The notes beneath the pieces were generated by a model. It was given only the letters and a program-made list of their open reading frames with translations, did not search any database and had not been told where the DNA came from. DNA of 64,000 nucleotides, taken from positions 248,001-312,000 of the forward strand of contig JACQAM010000008.1 of NCBI GenBank assembly GCA_016194975.1, written 5' to 3'. This stretch comes from Bacteroidota bacterium (GTDB lineage: Bacteria > Bacteroidota > Bacteroidia > Palsa-965). Below are positions 1 through 9,600 of the stretch, one piece after another (positions within the stretch are counted from its first letter, which is position 1; each line of letters opens with the position of its first letter). A program made the position numbers and the translations under genes.

Positions 1-119
1 TGCCGGTGTAAGAAAAAAAGGAATTTTGTAAGGAGAAAAACGGATTATAGCCACTTTATTTTTCCAGAATTCCTATTAATGCTGCTTTGTAAAGAGTTGG
101 TTGGATTTCTCCGAATAAA

Positions 120-517
120 TCAAATTGTCGCAAACCATAGATCCTTAATAGATATCCCTTCACTGGGTATTGAAGAATGCCACTTCAATATGGAATCAGA
201 AACAGAAGTATTCAAGGAATAGATTCTTGCATCAAAATCTTGGACTTCTACAATAATTACTCTTCTTTCATCAATCATTTGTTTCATCTCCGAAATATAG
301 TTAGTGGAAACAAAAATCAGGGGAAGCTTTGCGCTGAAATAAAGTACCAGTTCATTCTTGTTAATCAGCATACCCCATTCCTCACCACATTCTTGATCCC
401 AGTTAATTCTAAAGCCATTCTTTTTTGAGTAGCGATCGATCAATTGCAGGAAATTATCCTGAACAATTTCGTTTTTTTTACAAAAGCTTTTGTAAAATAT
501 TCGGCAAGTTCAATCAT
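120..517 (-). CDS. Hypothetical protein, one apparent frameshift
   Basis: No family recognised. The uninterrupted frame runs from a TTG at 443 to the stop at 120 (107 aa). An ATG at 517 opens a second frame (starts MIELAEYFTKAFVKK) that joins it if one base is added in the run of eight A (minus strand, plus positions 472-479). The joined protein would be about 132 aa and reads continuously as KKNEIVQDNFLQLIDRY. The product is soluble, without signal peptide or membrane segment, and Asp/Glu/Ile-rich. It lies 13 bp after the stop of the secreted gene upstream on the same strand, so the two are probably co-transcribed. The indel could be a sequencing error, true decay, or slippage at the homopolymer. 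Confidence 0.5.
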
Positions 518-530
518 TGTGATAATTTCA

Positions 531-1024
531 TTATTTAACTGGGGGATTTCCAGGTGTTCCGTGAACCATTGGAAGTTCTGTTCCCGCATCTGTTCTGTAA
601 ATATTCATCCATTGTGTCGGTTGACCATTCGAATATCCGATAATTCCGTCTTTAATGAAAACTTTAGCACTATTTTGCGCATCCCAAAGATTGTATTTAT
701 CGGCATAAGCAGTTCCATCCAATACGAATACAAAGTCGTATCCCAATTCCAAATCTGTTCATAGCTCAGAAAAAATCTTCCGCAATAAACCTGGAGAGCG
801 CAAGTATTTTCAGAATTGAATCCACTCAGATCATTCTCCAAATCAGTTTTAATTGATGCTTCGGAAAAGAAAGTGGCTCCACCGTTTTCATACGCTTCGT
901 CGAGATAAGAATTTCCACCGGTATCGTAGGCGCAATTTTCTTCGGTGATATATGGCGAATCTTTATCCCGCGAATACGCCAACGTCGCACATAGGGAAAG
1001 GAGGAAGAAAAATATTTTTCTCAT
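531..1024 (-). CDS. Small secreted protein, one apparent frameshift
   Basis: Unknown function. It starts with a clear signal peptide (MRKIFFFLLSLCATLAYS) at the ATG at 1024. The opening frame stays open to 605, but its sequence loses character after LSYEQIW. A second frame (ELGYDFVFVLDGTAYADKYN onward to the stop at 531) gives a more protein-like continuation, so a one-base indel near 748-758 probably splits a protein of about 164 aa. There is no lipobox. The next small gene downstream also seems frameshifted, so a local sequence-quality problem or a decaying pair are both possible. Confidence 0.5.
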
Positions 1025-1166
1025 TTTTTGTTCAGGAATTTAATAGTTGTAGCTTTTACAAAAAGATCAAGTTGATCATGAGCAAAGGAGATCAATTGAG
1101 ATTGAGAATTTCCCTGCAGTATTTTTTGATTTAATTTCTCATTCAGCGAATTGGATTCGACAGGGA

Positions 1167-3215
1167 TCAATAATCCACCTCCACCCTCACCATCTTCGTC
1201 TCTGCGCCGCTTTTCATAATTGCTTTTATGGCATACACATATTCATTGCCTGGATAAAGTTCGTTGTCGTTCATTGATGTAATATTTCCATTCACGGTTT
1301 TCCATGTACGAAGCTGTTCTCCTTTTTTTGCTTTGTAAATAATGTAGCGGTCGGTATTCTGCTCACTGTTCCAGGATAAAGAGATCTTCCTTTTTTCACG
1401 ATCAGGTACTGCAGAAAACATTTTCATGGCGGGAATAATTCGCGGCTGAAAAATAATGGAAGGAAAATCAGTTACACTTTTATTTCCACTGCTGTCGGTG
1501 ACGGTCATACGGTAGGAATATTCTTCGTCGTTCACAACGGAAGTGTCTTCAAAAAATGCGAGTGAGTCGTTTCCGTTTTTACGAAAAATAATTTTCACTT
1601 CATTATTTTCTTCTCTTCTCGTCAGTACGTAATCGCTTACATCATCGCTCGTGCTGTTTATCCAGCCAACATTTACAGAAGTATCAGTATGAAAAATATA
1701 ATTCACAAGCACCGGCACGGGTGGAATTTTATCGGGGCGCTTTAATTGCAATGGCGTAGAATTATTTGAGTTGTTCCATCGCATGTCCACGCTGCGCACG
1801 CAATAGTACACGTTGTGCGTGAGTGTGTGCAGGGAAATTGTATCAGTAAAAAAATTACTCCGGATGATAGAGTCATTCACTTCCACGAATTCTTCCTGGA
1901 GCGCATTACAGCGAAACACACGGTATCCTTTAAGATCCGGCGCTTCCGAAATTTTCCAGGATAGATGCACCACGCCATTTGAATCAATTTTTCCATTCAG
2001 CATTTCAGGAACGGGGGGCGGAGTGCTGTCAATGAGTTGCAATAAATACGGAAATGAAAAGGAGGTGTCGTTGTTTTTGCTGAGTGCGGCGATCTCGTAA
2101 TAATTTGTTCCCGAGGGAGCGGCATCCGTGAATTCAAATGAAGAAGCAGGAAGCGTTTCCATTTTTCTGAAACCGGAATTCGCAGAAGCGGAATGATAAA
2201 TTTCAAATGAAAGAATAGTTGACGGATCCACATTGCCCGATAAACTCCATTTCATTTTTACAATTTTATTATCGGGAGAATAAATGGTGTCGATGAGCGG
2301 AAAACAATTCCAGTCGTCGCGCCCTTTTCCGTGGACAGTGGCAGAAGGCGGCCCTGTTATTCCGAAGTAAGAATAACTGCAGACCCGGTACCAGTACATT
2401 TTATTGTTCGATGGAAATGAATCACGGTAATTTGCAACGGTTTTATTCTGTTCGAAAGATGAATGTGCAAAAATGAAAAGTGTTTTATTCACGCGTAAAA
2501 AATGAATGCTATCGTCAGAACGTTCTATAATGTACCCGGCACATTCTTCCCGCGTGGAAGAAACATCGAATGACAAAACTGCTTTTCTATTCCTGAATTC
2601 TGCTTTTATATTTTCCGGTGCATGAAGCAGAGTTATTTCTGCTGCTGATGCAATGCCGGGAGTGTGTTTCAAATTTGCAGGAGCAGAAGCAAGCCGTACC
2701 CGGTAAATATATTTTTCTCCGGGTGAAATAGTTTTGTCAGTGAAAAAAAGTCCGGCGGCTTTTGCAGTGCCAATAGAAAGATCGCACGCTTTGAGTGTAA
2801 GGCCGTAATTCAACTGTTCTTCCGTTTTAATTTTTGCCGGATCTTTTTCTTTCATGGAATTTTCCGGGTAAATATTTTCATAAACAAATTCATTCATCTC
2901 ATCAACGACAAATAATTTTTTCCAGGCGGAATCTTCTTTTGGCAATGGCATTACCGGGGAAGCAGTGATGAGCGTTCCTTTACCGGTAGGATCTTCATTG
3001 GCAAGATCGAGATACTGATCCATTGTATATCGCTCAATGAGATAACCACTCTTCATTCCAAGTTTCCAGATTGCGGGAGTAGAAGGAACCCACCGGAGCA
3101 TAATACTATCTGTCATAACGAAAGTGCGGATGAAAATATCGGAGTGCTGTGCATGAATGCCAGGGGATACGAACAGAAAAAAAATCAGCACATAGAAACA
3201 AAAGTGTTTTTTCAT
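1167..3215 (-). CDS. Secreted protein with fibronectin type III modules
   Basis: 682 aa with an N-terminal signal peptide (MKKHFCFYVLIFFLFVSPGIHA). The mature part is a series of FN3-like beta-sandwich modules of about 95 residues, roughly 195-295, 300-395, 400-495, 500-590 and 595-682. They are recognisable by recurring patterns such as LSWKISEAPDLKGYRVFR, VGWINSTSDDVSDYVLTR and LSWNSEQNTDRYIIYKA, followed by YYY/YxYRV strands. There is no type IX sorting domain and no lipobox, so the export destination is unclear (periplasm or surface). FN3 arrays usually mediate binding; no enzyme domain is visible. A CACAGAG-type repeat lies just upstream of the start. Confidence 0.8.
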   Translation of the reverse strand: MKKHFCFYVLIFFLFVSPGIHAQHSDIFIRTFVMTDSIMLRWVPSTPAIWKLGMKSGYLIERYTMDQYLDLANEDPTGKGTLITASPVMPLPKEDSAWKKLFVVDEMNEFVYENIYPENSMKEKDPAKIKTEEQLNYGLTLKACDLSIGTAKAAGLFFTDKTISPGEKYIYRVRLASAPANLKHTPGIASAAEITLLHAPENIKAEFRNRKAVLSFDVSSTREECAGYIIERSDDSIHFLRVNKTLFIFAHSSFEQNKTVANYRDSFPSNNKMYWYRVCSYSYFGITGPPSATVHGKGRDDWNCFPLIDTIYSPDNKIVKMKWSLSGNVDPSTILSFEIYHSASANSGFRKMETLPASSFEFTDAAPSGTNYYEIAALSKNNDTSFSFPYLLQLIDSTPPPVPEMLNGKIDSNGVVHLSWKISEAPDLKGYRVFRCNALQEEFVEVNDSIIRSNFFTDTISLHTLTHNVYYCVRSVDMRWNNSNNSTPLQLKRPDKIPPVPVLVNYIFHTDTSVNVGWINSTSDDVSDYVLTRREENNEVKIIFRKNGNDSLAFFEDTSVVNDEEYSYRMTVTDSSGNKSVTDFPSIIFQPRIIPAMKMFSAVPDREKRKISLSWNSEQNTDRYIIYKAKKGEQLRTWKTVNGNITSMNDNELYPGNEYVYAIKAIMKSGAETKMVRVEVDY

Positions 3216-3230
3216 CAGACAATTTTTTTG

Positions 3231-3270
3231 TCAAAGAGTTACACGGAGAAGGTCACAGAGATTCACAGGG
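3231..3270. repeat. CACAGAG/TTACACGG short repeat, right flank of GxxExxY fragment
   Basis: Plus-strand words GAGTTACACGGAGAAGG and TCACAGAGATTCACAGGG. The same words occur in opposite orientation at 3406-3450, on the other side of the GxxExxY fragment, so the fragment sits between inverted, imperfect copies. Confidence 0.6.
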
Positions 3271-3481
3271 AATAATTATTATCTGATGAGCCTTTTAATT
3301 CCGTGAACAAGCATTCCTGATAAGCAGATTCCAATAAACCCAGGCCGAGTGCAGAATGAACTTTAATTGCAAAGCCAATAATTTTTCCAGAGAGTTCGTT
3401 ATCCACCCCTGTGTAACTCTGTGACAGGCCTCTGTTTTTCCCCGTGGTTTCCGAATTGTTTTTTTTACCTGAATTTTCCAT
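3263..3481 (-). pseudogene. GxxExxY family protein, C-terminally truncated
   Basis: The segment LSGKIIGFAIKVHSALG followed by GLLESAYQECLFTEL is the diagnostic N-terminal half of the GxxExxY family (G-L-L-E-S-A-Y matches the name motif). Family members are usually about 120-130 aa and their function is unproven. Here only about 72 aa remain from the ATG at 3481; after CLFTEL the frame runs into KGSSDNNYSL and stops, so the C-terminal half is missing. The preceding residues (TTGKNRGLSQSYTG) are translated from a CACAGAG-type repeat. An earlier in-frame start at 3538 would overlap the end of the upstream gene and is less likely. Confidence 0.75.
3406..3450. repeat. CACAGAG/TTACACAGG short repeat, left flank of GxxExxY fragment
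   Basis: On the minus strand this reads CACGGGGAAAAACAGAGG then CTGTCACAGAGTTACACAGG. It shares CACAGAG and GAGTTACAC with the copy at 3231-3270 but points the other way. It is translated in frame as part of the N-terminus of the GxxExxY fragment. Confidence 0.6.
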
Positions 3482-3492
3482 GTTAACTTTTT

Positions 3493-6441
3493 TTAATTCT
3501 GAACAATATTGCATTGACTTCCCGATTCGAAATAACAATCGGCGTGTCCCGACACTGCCCCACCGAGTACATCGTAATCACATCCAACAGCACCTCCCAC
3601 CCATGATGGATCAGGAACCCGCGCCTGCAAAATTGCCGCAGCAGAAAGAGAAATTATCGTGATGTCGAAATCATGCACCACGTGCCCGCGCACACCTATG
3701 TCGCCCTGCAGGTATGCATACGCTTGCCCCTGCGCATACCAGCCATCGAGCCCGACCGTGTTCGTTGTGTTTGCGCAATGGGCGTGCGCACCATAATCGC
3801 GCACCATGATATCGAACCCGGCGCCGGCAGAAAAATTATAATACACATTCCAATGCTCGCTACCGATAATTCCATGGAATCCATCAGCGAAGCTTGCACC
3901 GAAAACAAATCCGCTTGCATTGGATATTGCATTCTCATCACGCTGATCATTCAACCCGTTCGTATTTACAACAGCGGAAACATTTGCAGGCGGAGGAGGC
4001 ATTGGATCTACAACCGATCCTGTTTCGAAGTAAGCTGAAAAATTTGCGATGCCCGCAACATTCACCATCATGCGCTGCTGTGGACGGCCGATGTACACGT
4101 ACCACGTTTGCGGATCGAAATGCATAATGGAAGTTCCGTTGCCTGAAATTCCCGGAAGATGGATCTGCGAGGCCATCACCGCGTGCAACGCGTTATTCTG
4201 AAAATCATATCGCATGACCAGCGATGCAGTGGCAGGAAGTTGCTGCGGAGATTTATTCAACCGGTCAGTAATTCCGGTCATAAAAAAAACAGTGCCGTTC
4301 AGTTGTAAATAATTTATTCCTCCGTTGGAATTGAAATTCATTTCGAAAGCTATATCGCCATTGCACGGCTTGGGAGAACCACTTGTTCCCAATGTGACAC
4401 CGGCTTTCACACCCACAGAAATATTTTCATCAGGAACATAAGCCAGCGCATTTCCGAAAGAAGAAGTGTACAATTGATTTTCGAGCGCAGTCGCATCCTG
4501 GCGATGCATGTGATAATAAACGCCGCCCATGAAGCGGTAAATAGATGCGCCGCCTCCAATAGGAACAGTGAATGGAACAGCCGCATCAACATAGAAGTAA
4601 CGATAATTATTTACTGTGCCGAACCAAACACTGGAAATTGCAGGAGAGGAAAGCCCCGGCGTGATCATCAGTGAAATATTTCCGCCGAAACCTTTTCCAT
4701 AAACGGGATCATTGTTTTTAAAAATAATAGTGCCATGAAGCTGAACCGGGCTGCAATTGTAATCGACAGAAATATTATTTACCGCGAGACGATCGAATTC
4801 CAGTTTTTGTTTTGTGGCATTTCCACCTTCACTGGCATTCGCAACTGTTGACGATCTTGTAATAATATCGAATCCTCCATTCACACTTATGCTGAATCCG
4901 CCGGAAGAATTATCAGTGAAATTCACACCCACGTCAAAAGCGATCGCTGCCTGCTGATTAAGTAAACCGATCTGAATTTGTGAAATGCTGAAACCGAATC
5001 CGCCGAGTTTTTTATTATCTGCCGTGAAGCCGAATGTTCCGCCAACGAGTACAGGAGCTTCAGAAACCAAAGTGAGTTGTTGAAAGGGAATATTTTTTGC
5101 TTCTGCATCGCTGTGCGAAAAAGAAATCATTCCATTGAGCACGGCTCGTGGTTTTAATTTTCCATTCACTTTACTGATCGTGAGCGCCGATGAATTATAG
5201 AGTGTAAGTTTTGCGGAAAGAACATTTGCATTTACATCACTTGCCGGTGAGATTGTGAATGAATAATCAGTTTCATGCGACTGGAGATTTTCAAAAATCG
5301 CAGCCGCGTAATGCAGCGAATCATTTTCACTCACCGGAAGTTTTACATAACCGGCCATGCTTCCGCCGTTGATATGATTGGAAACAAGATTCACGCCAAT
5401 GGAATTCACAGAAAATCCCCAGCCGCTCATACTTCCCTGCGAGCAGTTGAATAAATTATTCCCGAGAAAATATCCTGAAACGCCGGAATTATCAATGACA
5501 AGATTAGTTGCAATAATTTCCGGCCGCGTTCCATTCTTAGAAAGTTCTTTAGGAAGTTTAACGCGGAACTGCCGGATGTAAAAACCAGTCCACATCAATG
5601 GATCGTTATTGCAATTCGAAAGATCATAGCCATTCGGGAAGATCATTCCCTGCGCGTTATTGAGTTCACTGAAATCGGCAGTGGCATCAAGAACGGAAAA
5701 TGAAACATCCTTCAACCCGTGAATACAGAATGGCGCAAGGGAAGTCTGCACCACAAAATTGTGAAGATCGGTGCAATGCACCTGGAACGAAGCGCGTACT
5801 ACCGAATCGGGAGAGGAAGATGGATCGGGATAGATCATTCCCGGATCGAATTCAAAATATCCTTTGAGATTCACCGATTGAAATCCATTGCAATCCCATT
5901 CCACATAATTGTAACCATCCGGTTTTAAAACGAGCGTCACTTTCGGCCCGATAGAAATTCTGTGTTCGCTCACGAGAACAAGTTTTGTATTCGGGCCCGG
6001 CATCACACCTTTCGGATTGAAATTTATATTCTGTGCAGAGAAACAGAGTTTTTGAGTTGCGCCCGGAAATTCGAGTGCCATGAATGCAGAAAAAGTAGCA
6101 TTGTTCGTTTTGAATTTTGCACTGTCGATGGCAATGACATAACGTGTGCTGCCGATCTCTTTCACAATTCCGAATGGAAGTGAAGCGGCCGAATCAGGAT
6201 TCATATTTCCGGCCAGGCGATTTTCGCTTTCTACTTTATTGCAAATGGAAAGCACATAACTCTGCAAAGGATCGATCGTGCTGTCGGACTGGGCGGGTAA
6301 ATTAATTGAAAACAGAATTAATATTAGTGACGCCGAAGCGCGTCGTGTAAATTTTACCACTAAGGCACGAGGGCACAAAGAATGATTCTTAAAAAAATCA
6401 GTTCGTGGAAGAGACATTGTGCCTTTGTGGCTTTGTGACAT
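3493..6441 (-). CDS. Large secreted beta-rich protein of unknown function
   Basis: 982 aa and not assignable to a family I know. The hydrophobic stretch ASASLILILFSINLPAQS at about residues 36-53 looks like the h-region and cleavage site of a signal peptide, but the n-region before it is long. Two starts are possible, ATG at 6441 or ATG at 6417; the first eight codons after 6441 are made of a TTTGTGGC-type repeat, so 6417 is the better guess. Residues just before the hydrophobic core (CPRALVVKFTRRASA) are encoded by a 51 bp direct repeat. The body is Gly/Asn/Ser-rich and alternates as expected for long beta structure. There is no type IX sorting domain. Confidence 0.7.
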   Translation of the reverse strand: MSQSHKGTMSLPRTDFFKNHSLCPRALVVKFTRRASASLILILFSINLPAQSDSTIDPLQSYVLSICNKVESENRLAGNMNPDSAASLPFGIVKEIGSTRYVIAIDSAKFKTNNATFSAFMALEFPGATQKLCFSAQNINFNPKGVMPGPNTKLVLVSEHRISIGPKVTLVLKPDGYNYVEWDCNGFQSVNLKGYFEFDPGMIYPDPSSSPDSVVRASFQVHCTDLHNFVVQTSLAPFCIHGLKDVSFSVLDATADFSELNNAQGMIFPNGYDLSNCNNDPLMWTGFYIRQFRVKLPKELSKNGTRPEIIATNLVIDNSGVSGYFLGNNLFNCSQGSMSGWGFSVNSIGVNLVSNHINGGSMAGYVKLPVSENDSLHYAAAIFENLQSHETDYSFTISPASDVNANVLSAKLTLYNSSALTISKVNGKLKPRAVLNGMISFSHSDAEAKNIPFQQLTLVSEAPVLVGGTFGFTADNKKLGGFGFSISQIQIGLLNQQAAIAFDVGVNFTDNSSGGFSISVNGGFDIITRSSTVANASEGGNATKQKLEFDRLAVNNISVDYNCSPVQLHGTIIFKNNDPVYGKGFGGNISLMITPGLSSPAISSVWFGTVNNYRYFYVDAAVPFTVPIGGGASIYRFMGGVYYHMHRQDATALENQLYTSSFGNALAYVPDENISVGVKAGVTLGTSGSPKPCNGDIAFEMNFNSNGGINYLQLNGTVFFMTGITDRLNKSPQQLPATASLVMRYDFQNNALHAVMASQIHLPGISGNGTSIMHFDPQTWYVYIGRPQQRMMVNVAGIANFSAYFETGSVVDPMPPPPANVSAVVNTNGLNDQRDENAISNASGFVFGASFADGFHGIIGSEHWNVYYNFSAGAGFDIMVRDYGAHAHCANTTNTVGLDGWYAQGQAYAYLQGDIGVRGHVVHDFDITIISLSAAAILQARVPDPSWVGGAVGCDYDVLGGAVSGHADCYFESGSQCNIVQN
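6329..6379. repeat. 51 bp direct repeat, copy 1 (inside a signal-peptide region)
   Basis: Begins GACGCCGAAGCGCGTC (self-complementary GACGC...GCGTC) and continues through CCACTAAGGCACGAGGGCAC. One base differs from copy 2 at 6461-6511. Copy 1 is translated on the minus strand as part of the N-terminal leader of the 982-aa secreted protein. Confidence 0.85.
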
Positions 6442-6460
6442 TTTTTATTTCAGGATTAAA

Positions 6461-6511
6461 GACGCCGAAGCGCGTCGTGTAAATTTTGCCACTAAGGCAC
6501 GAGGGCACAAA
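6461..6511. repeat. 51 bp direct repeat, copy 2
   Basis: Same 51 bases as copy 1 apart from one A/G change, 132 bp away in the same orientation. It lies in the spacer between two divergent secreted-protein genes. Between the copies lies a further word repeat (GTGCCTTTGTGGCTTTGTG, 6418-6436). Confidence 0.85.
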
Positions 6512-6655
6512 AGAAAACATTTCGCGTGAGAATAGGCGTTTACAACCAATTAAGTTCGGATAGATTGGATAAAAAAAATTTCCAATTACAAATGGTTAGA
6601 ACCGAATCAATTATTCTTCTTGAATTATTTTCGCGCCCGCATATAATTCATTCGC

Positions 6656-9600
6656 TTGAAGAAAATAATTTTTATACTACCTCTTTTATTTTTTCATGTT
6701 GCTGGTGCGCAAACCATCAGCGGCGTTTCTTATCCTGTTGCAAATTGCGTGGGCGGTTCCTGCCCGGCACAAATAACGTTGCCTTCTTACATCACCGCTT
6801 CTTATTTTGATTCTGTAAATGAAGTAATTTATCTCGGCGGACGATTCGATAATTTTTCCGGCAATACACGCAATGGCCTTGCAGCCATAGATGCCATCAC
6901 AGGAAATCTTCTTCCGTGGAATCCTGCGGTGAATAATGGAACAGTTACAGCGATCACCAAGAGCGGAGATTCAATTTTTGTGGGTGGAACTTTTACGCAG
7001 ATCAATGGCATCACAAGGAATCGCATTGCGGCAATCAGTAAAACTACTTCCCTTCTTTTTCCTGATTTTTCCAATGGAACCACACTCGCAACTGATTCTG
7101 TTTTGTCTTTGCTTGTTCTCGGAAATAATCTGTATGTCGGCGGAAGATTTTCCAGTATTGCTTCCACAACAAGAAATTTTCTTGCGCGATTTTCAGTTTC
7201 AACGGGAATCATAGATGCAGTATGGAATCCGGTTGTTCCGGGAACAGTGAGAAAAAATTCTTTCATCGGCGGAAATATTGCCACGTTGTTCGATGTTCCT
7301 TCCGGCCCTTCATCTGAGATCGCGACCATTCCGGTTTCTGCGAACACCGTTACTTCCCGCGCAATTTCAGATCCGAACCAGAATATTCTGGATTTTGCAT
7401 TGCGTGGTAACGTAGCATTTCTTGTCGGAAATTTTTTCGCGATCAATTCTATTGCAAGAACAACATCGGCTGCAGTTGATCTCACGAACGGAACGCTCTC
7501 AGCCTGGAATCCCGTTCCATCATTTTCAGGATTCGATACAAGAAATAAATTGTGGATCGCTTATTACCGCGACAGTCTTTTCATTGGCACAATGGATATT
7601 TTCAGTCAGAATCCTCCTTATCACCGCATCTATGTGAGTCATTATGTGAATGGAGGATTGCGAATTCTCAAGCAATACAATTCTTCTGCCTCCGGATCGT
7701 TCGGATATTTCTGCGATGGATTTCTCATTGGTAATGCGCGCATGTTCGAGATTGAACGATACGCACAGCACGGCGCTTTTCCTTATGGAACAGTGGACGA
7801 TCATTTTTCAAGTTATTGCATGAAGCCACCCGCGTTCCCGGGCGTGTACACGATTGCCCCGACGCAGGCGTGCCCTGGCGACACCAATATTCTTTACAGC
7901 ATTCAGCCACTCGCTTATTTTTATTCCTACACCTGGTCGCCTACGAATCCGGGGATCGTTCCTTCGGGAAATTCCTATTCTACGCTGGTTGATTTTCTCA
8001 GTACGTATTCCGTTACCGCTTCCCTGCGCGTTTATGGAGTTACGTCCTGCGGCATTTCATCCACCGGGTTCCGTTCCATCGCTATTGCTCCGAAATCGCT
8101 GCCGAATGTGACCGCGGGGCCTGATGATACGTTGAGTTGTATTACAACACAACTTGAACTGTACGGCGCTTCATCAACCGCAGGTGCAATATTTTCATGG
8201 AACAGCCCGTCCGGAACAGGGAATGCAGATTCCATACTTGCAACTTTACCGGGAAATTATTTTCTCACTGTTCACGGGGGAAATGGTTGCTGGAAAACAG
8301 ATACTGCCGTTGTTGTCATAGATACACTACGTCCTTCTATCATTCCTTTCTCCTCCGTTCCAACAATTACCTGTCGCGATACAATTGCTATGCTTAATGC
8401 GAACGCATTGTATCCTTCCGATTCGTTGTACTGGAACGGCCCCGGGCTTTTAAACCACGACGATCCGGCGAATGCCATGCAATCAGCAAATTACCTGCTT
8501 ACTGTAATGAACAGGAATAATGGTTGCACGAATGGAGACACGGTTTTTGTCCCGCAGAATATTAATCCCCCGAATGCAAATGTTGTTGCTCCCGATACGG
8601 TTCTCACTTGTAATATTACTTCGGTAATCCTTGATGCGAATTCAAATTCAAATTCAAATGTAATTTTCCAATGGCGCGATACCAGCGGAATTTATTTTTC
8701 AGATCCGGATACAGTGAGCGCTGCAGAAGTTTACCAGTTGTATGCGACAGATACTTCGAACGGCTGTGTGAACAATTCCAATTTTGTTTTTATTTCTTCC
8801 TGGACAACAGCGCCGGGAATTGTTCCTATGAATGATTCTGCTTTTCTCAATTGCTCTTATTCATCGATTACGCTCAATGCAACTTCATTGACGAATGGAG
8901 CAACTTTACAGTGGAGCGGTCCTTCAAATTATTCTTCTTCCAACCCTGCGACCGCCAATCAAACCGGAAATTATTTTGTCACTGCAACGCATCCGCAAAC
9001 AGGATGTACTTCTTTCGATTCTGTTTTTGTAGATTTTCAAATGACGCTCGATGTGCGTGCAGGAAATGATACCACCATCTGTCCTGGTAGCGGCGCATCA
9101 CTTGGTGTAACTGTTGTTGGCGGAACCCCTGCATTCAATTTCAGCTGGAACAATAGCGCAGGAAATTCTCAGAATGAAATTGTATTTCCTGCTGATACGC
9201 TTGTTTATGTTGTGAATGTGAATGATGCTGCCGGTTGTACCGGAACAGATTCTGTGATCGTGAATGTTCCCGGCGTGATCACGGATTCCGTTCACGCATT
9301 TCAACCCTGCGATCCGAATCAGCCCACCGGGCAACTCCAGGTTTTTGCCAATGGAGGAGTGCCTCCTTTTTCTTTTTCGATCGATAATGGGACAACATGG
9401 AATAACTCCGGAATATTTTCCAATCTCAATTATGGAAATTATTTCGTTCTCATCCGGGACGCATTAGGATGTTCGGAAAATATTTCTGCAGGCATTGATA
9501 CAAATTCTTTAGCGCCGCGTGCCGATTTTCTGGTGAGCACTTCTCCGCAGCAGGGTGATACGATCGTAGTCGTTGACATCAGCGATCCGCGTCCCGATAG

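Noticed and set aside
6829-7485. 218-residue minus-strand frame opposite the T9SS gene
   Set aside because: No family features and fully overlapped by a gene with clear repeats and a signal peptide.
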